DNA of 64,000 nucleotides from Melastoma dodecandrum (Eukaryota; Streptophyta; Magnoliopsida; Myrtales; Melastomataceae). How positions within the stretch are numbered: the first letter of the stretch is position 1; the number at the start of each line of letters is the position of its first letter. Shown piece after piece: positions 25,871-38,298 of the stretch. The notes below the pieces were generated by a model. It had not been told where the DNA came from, did not search any database, and saw only the letters and a list, made by a program, of their open reading frames with translations. The DNA lies in NCBI GenBank assembly GCA_029817715.1, contig JARUPY010000310.1, forward strand, positions 62,001 through 126,000. Direction: 5' to 3'. A program made the translations under genes and the position numbers.

Positions 25871-28800
25871 CGGAGGAGGTGTCGAGCATGACATATCGAC
25901 CCTTACATTGCACGAAGCATAATAAACTAGGAACGTCAAGTTGAGAACGTTAAACCATGCGCTTGTAGGGAGGCAACCCAACCGCAATAAGAAGGAACTA
26001 GAGCTAGATCGGCCACTGATCAGGCAAGCTACCCATTCTTTTTTCATTCTTTTTTCTTTTCATTTCTAGTTGAATAAACATCGGGAGGATGTTAGATAGG
26101 TTTGGGGTGTGCATCGCCTGCTTGCTGCTGCTTTGTCTTAGTTGCCTTGGGTGTAATCTATTTAATTTTTTTTACCTACTATTGGGGAATTATTCGAAAG
26201 ATTGTGTTGATGATGAATTAAGTTGGTTGACAAGGACATAGGAGAATTAGAGCCTCAACTTGATTTATGTTAGGCAGTTTAAATCCTCATCTCATGCTAA
26301 TTATGTGTATGGCTGCCACAATTCCTAACTCATAGAGCCGAAATAGAAAATGAGAAGTAGGACTTTTTAGCATTTTGAAAGAGAACCTTGAGAAATTTTG
26401 AATAAAAGAAAAGAAGATAAAATCCTACCAAGGCTTTGGGTGTTAAAAAAATAAAAGAAAAAGAATAAACTAACAAAGTCAGCGAAACACCTGAAAGTGT
26501 ACTTATCGTGCGAGTCATAGTGCGGAAGCACAAGCTAATAAATTCGAGGGGTGCCTTATCACTCGATGCGTTGGGCCATTTGGTTCAGGAGACACCTATT
26601 GAACACTCGATACATGAGCCCTTCCACTGTTGATAAAGCATTTAAAGTCGTGTAGAAAAATAAAAACTCTTCTGAATTTGTTATTTGATCATCCATCAGA
26701 GGTTCGTGGAAGTCACATTATTGCGACCTAATTGTTCGACAAACACGACGAAGGAAAGAAACGTTCGACGAGATTTTCCCCACACGTTTTTTTCTCCTTT
26801 GGAGTAACCGCGGGTTAAGACACGTAAACAAACGATGATTATTTATCGAGGTGGTCCATATTTTTTGTTTTGGGGGTCATCTTTTCCTAATGTTTATGTT
26901 GTCTGTCGTTAATGGTAGTAGTTTTAAGACTACTTGGGGTTGTGAGGGTCCACGATCGTAACGTGTCTCTTGATTTGGACGTTGGCAATATAAATACATT
27001 AACGCTCACATATTGTCATAAAGAAATTAGGAATACCTCGAGATTCGATAAAGAAAAATGTTAGATTAAGGAAATATTTATCCAACTTCCATCTAACATG
27101 CGTCATGCGCAGTAATACCAGCTCAATCCAATCGTATCAATATTGGGATAGCTTCTTTAAGATATATTTATCTTCTTCTTCTTCTTCTTCTTCTTTTTAA
27201 ATAAGATCGTGACTTCAACGGTGTAGTTCTGACCGCCAGTGAGGATGGGATTTAATCAAATGATTTCTGGCCCTATTTATTGTAATAAATTTTATTGAGA
27301 TTTTTTTTTTATTTAAGTACAACAATTTACAGGATTTAATTTATAGTTATGCTTAAAGCATAATGTTTACATTAGGGGGGAGGGGGTTTGGGTGCATTGT
27401 ATTGGTATCATCTTTTGATAGCCCCCGGGGGAAACCCCCCAATCAAAACCCATTTGCTGACAAAACACTGGGCTGCTTTAATTACTTCATGAAATAAATA
27501 AAGTATTGATCAACTTGTAATTTTCAATGATGGATAAAATAATGACTGATTAGGAAGGTCTTTCAAGGATGAAGAAAGCTAACAACACAAAGTTGGGTCC
27601 ACTAAAGGGTAAAAGTCTTCGATTATTAGTCCGATTCATTCATCATGAAGATTAATCTTGCCATTAACTAAATGTGTGAATTAATCGATTATTTGGTAGA
27701 ATCCGTCGCAAAAGCAAGGGAAGAAGATAAATATTCCCGTGTACCAAAAAGAAAATAAAAAAAAGGGAGAGAGGAGAAGATATTCGGTGCAATGAAACGA
27801 GTACTACTAGTGCTACTACTATATTTTTTTAATCTATGAAGGAAAGAAAGTAAAAGTTATTTTCCAAGGGAATCAATTCGCTTTAGCATTTCTTTTGTTT
27901 TTCTTAATGGGGAGTTAGACACAAAATACCTAAAACTCAATAGGATTCGATCAATCTTTTTTTTTTTTTATGTGTCGTAACTAGCCTATGGGTTCTTTCC
28001 ACTAGCCATGGCTTGGCATTATATACTTTTTTTTTTTAATGTCAACTATTTTCTTCCAATGTCTTTTTAAAGATCCAAAAAGCTTTTTGGGATATAAAAA
28101 GAGTAAACCCTAAAGATGTCTAATACTTTTCCTTCGGTTGGCCTTCAATGTGTACAACACTTTGAATCGATGACGACCACCCAAGAAAGACAATCATCGA
28201 CCCCGTGAAGAATTTTTTGAGAGGGATCAAATAATGTTTTGCTTTTCGTTTAAAGTTGCGATCGCTTCTCTACTCTAGTCGTGTGCATTATCATCGAGTC
28301 GTCGTGCTTCGTCCATGAAATGCGTGAAATTTTATGGGGATTTGTTTATTTATTTATTCCTTTTTCCGAACAAAGTCCAAGATCCCCGACCTCATTGATG
28401 GTATATTAATGTCAATAACTGTGGTAATAAATCTATCAAATTAACTTTGAAGATCCGCGACCCACTTGTCCGGAGATCCTTTTTTCTATTTTTAAAAAAT
28501 TGATTATAACTTAATTATAAGATATATTCCGATTTTGTTTGCTTAATTTGCTTTTTGATTTTATCCTGACCTTTACCATAACTATATTTTTTAAAAGAAA
28601 AAAGAAAATACCATACTCAGTGTAAAATTACGGGGCATACCTCTCACAGACCAAGCTCTCGTTCAAAAATTAAGTATTCCTCGCTATTAGCGAACTATGA
28701 TCTCATATGCATGCTAACATACTAAATCAGAAGAAACATGATCAAGAAGTCCGCTAGACCGCCATAACAATAAAATGGGGAGCGTGGTAGGTGCACCGGG

Positions 28801-29430
28801 GTCCTCTTGTTCTGTTCCCAGCAGTTTCGTGAAAGTAGGAACATTACCACTCAGACAGACAAAACTAGGGCTCAGGAACAACCGGGGAATCACTGGGAAA
28901 ATATCTTGCGGACAACTTCCCATTAGGACGACCACACAACTAGATCGGTAGTAATTGAAAGTGGATAGAAGACTACCAGCCGGAATGAGCTCATACCTCG
29001 CCTCTTGTAAGCGAGAGAAACGCTCAAAATACTCCCCTCGTCAAAACTCAATCTAGAATCTTCCTTTTTCTTGCAAATCATTTTTCCCAGCTCTTCAATA
29101 TGCCTCGCAAAATTTGACTAATATCTCATATGACTTAGAAGTTTGAGTTGTGTTACAATAAATAAGCCAATAAATATTAAACTTGATTGTGAAACACCCA
29201 TTTCAAAGTTTTCGTGATTACGTCATGATCAGCTTATTAAATTAAATAAAATTTGAATAAATTGTTATTATGCTTTGATTAATTTGACAGTGATGGGGTC
29301 ATGTGCCCCACCAGTAAAACAGGAACTTATTGCCTATTATATAAAACAGCGCCTGGTTTCCCAATCCAACCTCCTAAACTCCTCCTTTCCCTGCTCCCAG
29401 GCGAACCTCTCAAACGAGGACCAACGCAGG
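25871..29430. other. Intergenic DNA upstream of KAI2
   Basis: Includes the 3' flank of the Ty3 remnant (to perhaps 26.6 kb), a CTT microsatellite near 27174-27196 and AT-rich DNA with homopolymer runs. No gene recognised. The last 100 bp is the KAI2 core promoter and leader. Confidence 0.5.
29338..29345 (+). promoter_or_regulatory. TATA box of KAI2
   Basis: TATATAAA lies 86 bp upstream of the ATG at 29431. This supports that ATG over the in-frame ATG at 29275-29292, which would place the start upstream of the TATA box. Confidence 0.6.
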
Positions 29431-30363
29431 ATGGGTATCGTGGAAGAAGCCCACAACGTCAAGGTACTCGGGTCTGGCGACAAGGTCATCGTGCTCGCCC
29501 ATGGGTTCGGAACCGACCAGTCCGTCTGGAAACACCTCGTGCCTCACCTCGTGGACACGTACCGCGTCGTCATCTACGACAACATCGGGGCAGGGACCAC
29601 CAACCCTGAATACTTTGATTTTGAGCGCTACTCCGCCCTCGAGGGGTTCGCTTACGATCTCCTGGGGATCCTTGAGGAGCTCCAGATCGACAACTGCATC
29701 TACGTTGGCCACTCCATGGCGTCCATGATAGGTGTTATCGCCTCCATCTCGAGGCCGGATCTCTTCTCCAAGCTTGTCTTGCTCGCTGGTTCTCCTAGGT
29801 CGGTAAATACATATTTCCCTAGCCACTTTTCTCTTTTTTTTTTAATAGAAAAAAAAAATTAATTAGTACGAATCGAGATCTCTAATTTTAATTTGACAAT
29901 CGTTCGGTTGGTGTTTAGGTACTTGAATGGTCCAGATTATTATGGTGGGTTCGATCAAGAAGAGCTGGACCAGCTCTTTGATGCCATGAAGAGGAACTAC
30001 TTGGCGTGGTGCTCCGGGTTCGCCCCCTTGTGCGTCGGCGGCGACATGGACTCGGTCGCGGTCCAGGAGTTCAGCCGGACTCTCTTCAACATGAGGCCCG
30101 ACATCGCCCTCGCCATCGCCCAGACCATCTTCAACAGCGACATGAGGTCCATACTAGGCCTGGTCACCGTCCCCTGCCATATCGTCCAGAGCATGAAGGA
30201 CCTAGCCGTCCCTGTGGTGGTGTCGGAGTACCTCCACGAGCATCTGGGGGCAAACTCGATTGTGGAGGTGATGCAGTCGGACGGCCACCTCCCCCAGCTC
30301 AGCTCCCCGGACATCGTCATCCCGGTCCTCCTCCGGCACATCCAGTGCGACCTTACCACTTGA
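29431..30363 (+). CDS. KAI2: Karrikin receptor KAI2 (D14-like alpha/beta hydrolase)
   Basis: Exons 29431-29798 and 29919-30363 (intron 120 bp, donor GTCGGT, acceptor TTTAG) join to exactly 270 residues, the canonical KAI2 length. The Ser-Asp-His triad falls at the Arabidopsis positions: S95 in YVGHSM, D217 in MKDLAVP, H246 in SDGHLPQL. The oxyanion-hole [12 protein letters not shown] motif is at 24-35. Conserved pocket residues include F26, Y124, F134 and F157. KAI2 hydrolyses an unknown endogenous butenolide signal and, with MAX2 and SMAX1, controls germination and seedling light responses; [12 protein letters not shown] and [25 protein letters not shown] place it with KAI2 rather than D14. 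Position 96 is Met where Arabidopsis has Val. The gene is GC-rich compared with its flanks. Confidence 0.95.
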
Positions 30364-31700
30364 AAAGGAAACATCTACTTCTCTATTAAAGTATTTGGAT
30401 GTGCTTATGATTTGAGGACTCTCCCTTGAAATTTCTCTGGGGGCCATATTTTGTTATTGACTAAATAAAATGTACAATAAAAAAAATGAGCGTCTCTTTT
30501 GTTTTGTAAAGCTAAAGGAAAGAAGAAGAAGATGATGAAGAAGGCGGGTGGGTAAATTTCATTGGGCGCCCCTTTTCATTGTCAATTTGCTTGGATCGAT
30601 GCCAATTTACAGAACAGATATGAAGGGCCACCGTGGGATTGGAGGGAGTTCCTGTCCTGTTTGTTCTCTCAGAGACCTTATTATAAAAATTTTGTTACAA
30701 CAGACAACAGTAATAGTTATACAAAAACAGACAGACGGTATATAAATAAATTATTACAACATGACAATGTTGATGGACTACGGATTCCCTCCCTCAAAAG
30801 TTAAATAATTTCTTCTTTTTATTTTCATTGTTTTTTTTTTGTTCGAAAGGATCGACAGGGGCACATTGTTCTTTATGCAACGTATAAAAAAGAGGACAAA
30901 TTTATTTTAACTTTATGAGGGTTCTTTTCCCATTTTTTTTATGTCATTTCATTTTGGGTTTTAATAAATGTTTTGATTCATCAACGCCTCTTTTGCTTTA
31001 GACGAATGGCCTACATGAACTAGACAGGGAGGAGGGATGTGAAACGACATGGGGTAGAAATATTAGGTGACGGATGATGTAATTAGAGAAAAGAAAGGAT
31101 ATTTTGATAATCTCATTATTGGATAGGTCTCGATTTGACTGAACCAAGGAGGTTTTACGTGTCCTTGTTATTTGTAAACTTTCGAATCCGGCTCGAGACG
31201 CTTTCTAAGGCATCTGTACACGTTAATAGTCGCCATAAGAGCTTGGTGTTGCGAAATGAGATCCATGGCGATATGACTATATTGTGGAAAAGGTGATGAG
31301 ACTGGTTGGAAGGATGTTATGAATAACGGACGAACAAAAGAAAGACCGGATGGCGAAAAATACGAACTTGGTAAAAGGAATGATATGTTGAGAATTAACA
31401 CAACGGATACAAATACATCACCGTAATGAAAGACTCGAATAGTTTCGTACGATCTATGGATACATAAGCACTACTGTGACAGTAAAGACGACGATGGACG
31501 ACGTGTATAATACATATACATAACCACCGGTTGACACACTCAACTCAGACTGCACTTGAAATCCATCAAATAAGAAAAAATGGTTGAAAGACACAAAATC
31601 TGACTAAGGGTTTTACTTAAATTCCGATTAGTTTATTCTTTTACTATTACGAAGTGTCTATATTTGTAGAGGCTGACCAAACAAGAAAATTAAATACTAA
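30364..31700. other. Intergenic DNA
   Basis: KAI2 3' flank, then AT-rich DNA. The open frames at 30548-30804 show no recognised domain. Some of 31.1-31.7 kb may belong to the Ty3 remnant that starts next, but I cannot show it. Confidence 0.4.
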
Positions 31701-32931
31701 CTAGAAAATTAATGGTTTGTATAGAAAATCGTGACGTGCACACCACCTTTTCACTGCTTCAATTTTTCTAGAATCTATAGAGAACCCACTCTCCTCAATA
31801 AAATGGCCTAGGCATTCCACCATCCTGCTAACAAATGAACATTTACTCGCTTTTGCATACAGACTATGGTCAAGCAACACCTTCATCACCTCTATCAAAT
31901 GCTCCACATGAGCTTGTAAGAATTTATAATAAACTAATATATCATTGAAGAAAACCATGACAAGCATCCTAGTTGATGTCTGAACACTTTATCCATAAGA
32001 CTCTGAAAAGTGGAAGGGGCATTGGTTAGGCCAAATGACATCACTAAGAATTCATAGTGTCGTTAATGTGTGTGTCGTGAAGGTTGTCTTTGGAATGCCT
32101 TCCCCCTTTACCCATATCTGGTTGGTATCCGGATCTCATATCTAACTTGGAGAACCAACTAACACCATGCAATTCATCCAGGAGCTCCTCTATAATGGTT
32201 ATGGAAAATCTATCTTTGATGGTCCTTTTGTTCAACTCTCTATAATCGACACGCATCCTTCAAGGGCTTTCTTTTTTTTATTAGGACCATGAGAGAAAGT
32301 AAAGGACTAGTACTATTGTTCTACACATCTTTCTGTGAAGTAGAATATCTATAAGGTTGTAAACGATGCCCATCGTCCTCTTCCACAGGTATAAGATGGT
32401 CTTACTTATGGTGCAGTGCTAGTTATGTGGGTTCTTCAAAAACCTTAGCAAACCCAACAAGTTCTTGTTGTATTTCTCCGGAGACCTCTATTTGGGTGCA
32501 ACTTCCCTCTAGGCCCTAGTTACCTGAAACGATCAACATGCCCATCTCCTTTCCCATTAGGGTGTAAACCCCCTTTGTGATCTTGGTAAACTCCCTTTGA
32601 CCCACTATTGGAGTCACACTCCTTCCCTTCCAGTGGAACTTCATAGTTTTGGAAAGTCTCGTATTACCACCGCAATTGAATTTACCCATTTTATTTCTAG
32701 TATCAATTCACAGCCCTTTTGGCATCAATAGCACATCAATTGCAAGTTGTTTTCTTACATTTTTCAAGAGAATTCCCGATTGCTTATAATAGAGGTAATA
32801 TGTTCCCTATTTGCTACCATCACCTTCGTACTAGGAATATACTAAGATCTTCACCCAATTTGCTTAGTTGTAGCTAAGTCTAGAAAATTATGAATACCCC
32901 CTGAGTCTATCAAGACAATCAGCTTTCTATT
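31701..32931 (-). mobile_element. Ty3/gypsy remnant, protease to reverse transcriptase
   Basis: Read on the minus strand: protease near 32880-32925 (VLIDSGGIHNFLDLATTKQIG, the usual LIDSGATHNFI motif), then reverse transcriptase [42 protein letters not shown] (about 32120-32250) and [20 protein letters not shown] ... LYAKASKCSFVSRMVECLGHFI (about 31790-31960). The catalytic FFDD box reads FFND. Many stops and frameshifts. The 5' end of this element continues beyond the copia insertion, at 38299. Confidence 0.85.
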
Positions 32932-33326
32932 TGTGGATCTGGAGGTCTAAGTCTCATGATTTAAGAAGTTCAAGCTTAAGTCTATAGATTGAGAAGATAG
33001 GTTAACGGGAGATGAGGTTATTGCAGCTCCTGTCAACACTAGCTGAGGGGATTTGCAACAAAGGACAAATGGACGCGGAGGACTATACGGGAAAGTATAA
33101 TTACCTTCTCGGTCTACTTGTATATAAAAAGCAATTACAATGTAATGAAAAGTGAATTTTTAGATATTAGGAAGAAAATAGTGGAGTGACTGAAAAGCCT
33201 TCTTCTTCCTTGGTTCTCTTCTCCTTCTTCTTTCTCTTCATTCTTCATCCACTCTTCTTCGTTATCTTTCATGTTTTCCTCCTCACATCCTTATTGCTCA
33301 TCGCTTTAGCTGTTGTAAGTCTCTCA
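32932..33326 (+). repeat. Copia 5' LTR
   Basis: 395 bp, TG...CA ends, TATATAAA at 33121 as probable promoter, immediately followed by the initiator-Met primer site. Confidence 0.95.
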
Positions 33327-36092
33327 TGGTATCAGAGCTTGTTGCTTGATAGCAAGGCTGAACCTCTTCTGCTCAAGTAAGATGGTGAAACAACGACCTT
33401 CATTTCCTTTGTCACCTCCACCTGCAAGTTACCCACCGGGTTGTACTCAGAATCAACAAACACCTCCGTCAGGAGTTTCAGGAGGTTCCAACAACATAAA
33501 TGGGTCTAGTATTACGAACCCTATACGGCTCCCAACAGGTTATTCTCGTCAACTCTAAAACTAGATGATGAGAACTACTCCCTATGAAATGTTAGATGCT
33601 AGATGAGATAATTGTTGGAGACTATATGGACTTCATATTGGTAGCGGTTCACCTTCGGCTCAGTTTTTAGACAGTATTATACAAATCCAAAATCCAGATT
33701 TCAAGTTATAGCAGCGGACATACAAGTCCGTAATGTGTCTCATATTCTCCTTTCTTACCTCTGAACCTCTCAACCAAGTTGTCTGTTGTAAATCTAGTTC
33801 TACAACTAAAATTATTAATATGAGAATGCAGATGCAACACTTAAAGAAGGAAGGGCGAAGCATGTAACAATATCTAAATGCTTTGAGATCATACTCAGAT
33901 TAGTTAAGTGCGGTAGGAGAATCGATCTTTATAGAGACTACATATGGTATATGCTAGAGGGTTTGCCTACAGAATATGACCCTATTGTCTCTGCAATCTA
34001 TACAAGACCTAATGAACCTTCAGTTGAGGAAGTACATAGTCTTCTTCTTAATTTTGAAGCGACAATAGAAAGAAGGAATGAAATAGAAAGTTTGTTGCCG
34101 CAAGTTCAAGTCTCTACTCTTCATATAAATGCAGCAGGGTATCAGTCTAGACAATTTTCCATAATGTTTTCACCTCCTAAACCAAATTTCTATCCAACCA
34201 ACATACCAAGGTACTCACAACCTAGCCAAACCTCTCCATGTCTGCTAGGAAAACCTCCATTTAGACCTAATTCTCCCATGTTGAGACTGACTGATAGAAA
34301 CTTTCCTAAATACAAACCCAAGTATCAAATATGTCTTAGATTGGGACATGTTGCTGTGAATACAAACATCGAACCCCAAGCTTACCACACAACTTTTCTC
34401 TCTCGTACTAGTTCCCAGCCATATCAATCACCATCTCAAGCTAGTCAACAAACCCAGACTATTTCATACCCACATATGCAACAACCCAATCAGTCATCCC
34501 AACCTAATTCCTCTTACAAACTTTACTTTGATCCAAGTGAGTAGATGATTGACTCAGGGGCCACTCATCATGTGACTCCTCATGTTGAAGACTTGCAGAA
34601 TGTCTCTAGCTATAAAGGTAACTCATCACTCATGGTTGGTAATGGTAGTAAAGTAGACATCACTCATATTGGTCATAAAAACTTAAGTTCTAAATTAAGG
34701 CATGGAATGTATCCCTCTAGCCATATGCCTTTCAAACTCCCCTAGAGCTACTTACCAAGCAAAAGCCTGACTACAATTCTCTTCGAATTTTGGGTGCCAA
34801 TGCTTTCCTTTACTAAGAATGTATAATGTTCACAAGTTACTTCCAAGTTAGTGAGTTGTGTTCTGTTAGGACAAAGTTCCTCCCATAAGGGGTACATTTG
34901 TCTGCATAAAGAATCAGGAAAAATATGTCTCGGTAGATGTTCTTTTTAATGAGTCCGGTTTGCCTTTTCAACTTAGTGATCCCATTGCTGTCCAAACTAT
35001 CCCTTCTGTGACTTCATACCTCCTAAATCCAGTTTTGCCTCAAATAAGTTCTAAGCATTAAGTACATTCAGAGAGAACATAATCTATCATCCGCACATAG
35101 TTTAACTCATTTTCAACAGTCTAGTTCTTTCCCAGCCTACTCTACTCCTAAGATGTCTACTATTGGTGATACAAGTGTCCAAGATCCAATCATGACAAAG
35201 GGGTTACCATCCATGGAGAGACAAGAAGCAAGGAATATACACCACATGACAACTAGATCCAAGGCTGGCATTTACAAACCTAAACTTGTACATGACCTCT
35301 CTACTATAACAAACTCACCAACCCATGCCTATAGAACCTACTAATCTAGTTAAAGCCCTTGCTACACCTATTTGAAGAGATGTTATGACAAATGAGCTTG
35401 CAACACTGAGGACGAATCATGCCTGGGAGTTAGTTCCGTATCAAGGGACACCAAAGATCATTGGGTGTAAGTGGGTATTTAAAGTCAAACTGAATGTAGA
35501 TGGGACTTTAGAAAGGTGTAAAGCTAGGCTTATGGCTAAAGGATTTACTCAAAAAGCTGGGATATATAACAAGGAGACTTTCAGTCCAGTGGTAAGACAT
35601 CAAACAATTAGAGTGGTGTTATGTCTAGCAATATCTTTTGGATGGATTTTAAAACGGTTAGATGTATATAACGCTTTCCTTAATGGTAATCTTCTTGAGA
35701 CTGTCTTTATGGAACAACCACCTGGGTGGACTGATTCAAGTAACCCTACATATGTGTGTAAACTTAAAAAGGCACTTTGTGGGCATAAGCAAAGTCCTCG
35801 TGCGTGGTACCTGAAACTAAGCGGATGCCTACTTCAATGAGGTTTTGTTAATTCAGTGGTTGATGTAGATGACATAATAGTGACATCTCTACTGGTGGTA
35901 TTATCATCTTACTGGTTTATGTAGATGACATAGTAGTGACATCTAAGGAAAAAGGAATCTTTACTCTCCTACCCAAATTGCACCAAGAGTTCGCTTTAAT
36001 GGATTTGGGGGAGTTATCCTATTTTCTGGGATTTCATGTGACTAGGTTAAAAGGTGTTCTCTACTTATGTCAAGAGAAGTATATAATGGATT

Positions 36093-36424
36093 GTCCTTGC
36101 GAGGACACCAAAGTGGCGTAAGGTGGGTGGTGGGTGTTTGGAACCTTGTCATGATCCTTGATTCGAACACCATCACGCACACTCCACTTAGAAAATTAAG
36201 GTTGGTCTCCTAGGTGATGGCTAATAAAGCCCAGGAGCCGCCCACCTGCTGGGCCTTTGGGCCTCAACTGAAATTGGACCGACAGGGGAGCAGGCCTCAA
36301 GTCGGGCCTAGAGGGAGTGTAGAGGGGCCGGGCCTGAGGTTCGCAGGCTTATAAAAGAGCCTCCGAACCTCGTGAGAGGGCTCGCAAAAAGTAAGTCCAC
36401 CACGAACCTCGCTGATATAAAAAA
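36093..36424 (+). mobile_element. tRNA-derived SINE, copy 1
   Basis: About 332 bp beginning GTCCTTGCGAGGACACC and ending in a poly-A tail (GATATAAAAAA). The 16-bp copia sequence AAGTATATAATGGATT is duplicated on both sides (36077-36092, 36425-36440). An A-box-like CACCAAAGTGGC near the start and a B-box-like ATTCGAAC about 50 bp further on suggest a pol III promoter of tRNA origin. No coding capacity; it would need LINE enzymes. Confidence 0.88.
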
Positions 36425-36472
36425 AAGTATATAATGGATTTGCTACACAGGTCAGGCATGGTTGATTGTAAA

Positions 36473-36812
36473 ATTTTTTTTTCTTGATATCAGCGGAGTT
36501 CGTGGTGGACTTACTTTTTGCGAGCCCTCTCACGAGGTTCCGAGGCTCTTTTACAAGCCTGCGAACCTCAGGCCCGGCCCCTCTACATCCTCTCTGGGCC
36601 CGACTTGAGGCCTGCTCCCCTGTCGGTCCAATTTCAGTTGAGGCCTAAAGGCCCAGCAGGTGGGCGACTCCTAGGCTTTATTAGCCATCACCCAGGAGAC
36701 CAACCTTAATTTTCCAAGTGGAGTGTGCGTGATGGGGTTCGAACCAGGGATCATGACAAGGTTCCAAACACCCACCACCTACCTTACGCCACTTGGGTGT
36801 CCTCGCAGGGAC
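36473..36812 (-). mobile_element. tRNA-derived SINE, copy 2 (inverted)
   Basis: Reverse-complement copy of the SINE at 36093, starting GTCCCTGCGAGGACACCC at 36812 and ending in poly-A at its low-coordinate end. Its B box GGTTCGAACC (36736-36745 on the minus strand) is a perfect match to the tRNA consensus. The 13-bp target GGTTGATTGTAAA is duplicated at 36460-36472 and 36813-36825. Only 32 bp of copia sequence separates the two SINEs beyond the shared duplications, so together they form a hairpin with about 330-bp arms. Confidence 0.88.
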
Positions 36813-37901
36813 GGTTGATTGTAAATTTGTTCCTTCTCGTATGGCATCTACTGGTCCAATTTCAAAGTATGAAGGTGAGGTTCTATCTGACCCAACTACT
36901 TATAGAAGCCTAAGGGGGCTTTGCAGTACTGTACAAACACAAGACCTGACATCAGTTTTGCTGTCAAAAGCATGTCAGTACTTGCAACATACCACTGAGA
37001 TTCATCTGCGAGGAGTGTAGTGGATTCTACGGTATCTAAAGGGAACTAGTACACACGGCATAAACTTGAGAGCCGATGACTTATTTTTAATTTCTTGCTT
37101 TACAGATGCAGATTGAGCAAGTTGCCCTGATGATAGGAAAAGTACAAGTGACTATTGTACGTATGTGGGCTATAACTTAGTGTCATGGTTATCATAAAAG
37201 CAAAGGGTGGTTTCCAGATCTAATACGGAGGCAGAGTACAGGATATTGGCTGATGGTGTGGCCGATGTTACATTTATTCAAAAGATACTATGTGAACTAC
37301 AAATCTCAGATGAAAGACCCCCTGTAATTTACTGCGACAATCTTAGCACCATTCAACTAGTAGCCCTATACTACATGCTAGAACTAGACATGTGAAAATC
37401 GATCATCATTTTGTAAGGAAAAAGGTTTTAGATGGCAGATTAGAGCTTCATCATGTTACCTTAGATGACCAGGTAGCAGATCCATTGACGAAAGTCTTGC
37501 CCTTGCATAGATTGGTTGCATATCGAACCAAATTACCTACAGGGTTGCGATGGAGAAAATTTAAGCTATGGAGAAAGAAAGAAGGGGAAGGATGAGAAAG
37601 TTACCTTACCTTGTAAAACATAAGGAAGAGGTCTTTATTTGAATGGGGATGAAGGAGAAGATTTTGGTAGTTCGAAGTAAGATCCCAGTCTGAAAGGGGA
37701 TGAAGGTGAAGATCTTGGGCTGGATTGATCTGGAAGAGGATGAAGGAGAAACCCTTGGTAGTCTGAAGCTGAATCTCGATCTAAAGGGGATGAAGGAGAG
37801 GAACGTGATCTGAAGAGAAAGAAAGAGAAAGTTGTAAATTGAAAGACCTAGAAGACAGTTAAAGGGTCAGATTGTTCGAGGGTTCTTGGTTTGTGGGGAA
37901 A

Positions 37902-38293
37902 TGTGGATCTAGGGTCTAAGCCTCATGATTTAAGAAGTCCAAGCCCAGGTCCGTAGATTGAGAAGATATGTTAACGAGAGATGAGGTTGTTACAGTTTCA
38001 TGTCAACACTAGCTGAGGGGATTTGCAATATGGGACAAATAGACGCGCGGGAATGTACGTGAAAGAATAATTTCCTTCTTTGTCTACTTGTATATAAAAA
38101 GCAATTACAATGTAAAGAATAATGAATTTTTAATTGGAAAGAAAATAATGGAGTGACTGAAAACCCTTCTTCTTCCTTGGTTCTCTTTTCCTTCTTCTTC
38201 CTTTTCATTCTTCATCCGCTCTTCTTCATCAGCTTTCTTGTCGTCCTCCTCACATCCTTACTGTTCATCACTTCTGTTGCTGTAAGTCTCTCA
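37902..38293 (+). repeat. Copia 3' LTR
   Basis: 392 bp partner of the LTR at 32932, preceded by a purine tract and followed by the CTATT duplication. Confidence 0.95.
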
Positions 38294-38298
38294 CTATT

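Larger units (their letters stand above)
32932..38293 (+). mobile_element. Ty1/copia retrotransposon, complete ends, decayed interior
   Basis: LTRs at 32932-33326 (395 bp) and 37902-38293 (392 bp) begin TGTGGATCT and end GTCTCTCA. CTATT on both sides (32927-32931, 38294-38298) is a perfect target duplication. The primer site TGGTATCAGAGC (initiator-Met tRNA) abuts the first LTR at 33327, and GTGGGGAAA precedes the second. Interior order: gag (33381-34544, broken), protease MIDSGATHH (34545), a leftover of integrase C-terminus (PDYNSLRILG near 34770), reverse transcriptase with GCKWVFKVK and KARLMAKGFTQ (35385-36120), RNase H (about 36900-37595, NTEAEYR, KIDHHFVRKKV). The integrase catalytic core is missing. 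By eye the LTRs differ at roughly one site in eight, so the insertion is old. Two SINEs sit inside. Confidence 0.95.

Noticed and set aside
27174..27196. CTT array as a CRISPR-like or functional array
   Set aside because: Plain trinucleotide microsatellite; no spacers, and the organism is a plant.
29275..29430. Upstream in-frame ATGs of KAI2 as true start
   Set aside because: They precede the TATA box, and the ATG at 29431 gives exactly the canonical 270-residue protein.
29410..30447. Minus-strand and alternative plus frames over KAI2
   Set aside because: Shadows of the KAI2 exons, which carry the full catalytic triad in another frame.
36734..36745. tRNA gene suggested by GGTTCGAACC
   Set aside because: No cloverleaf can be formed around it; it is the B box of the SINE.
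36091..36815. A single large foldback/MITE with 330-bp inverted repeats
   Set aside because: Each arm has its own target duplication and poly-A tail, and copia sequence lies between the arms, so two separate SINE insertions explain it better.
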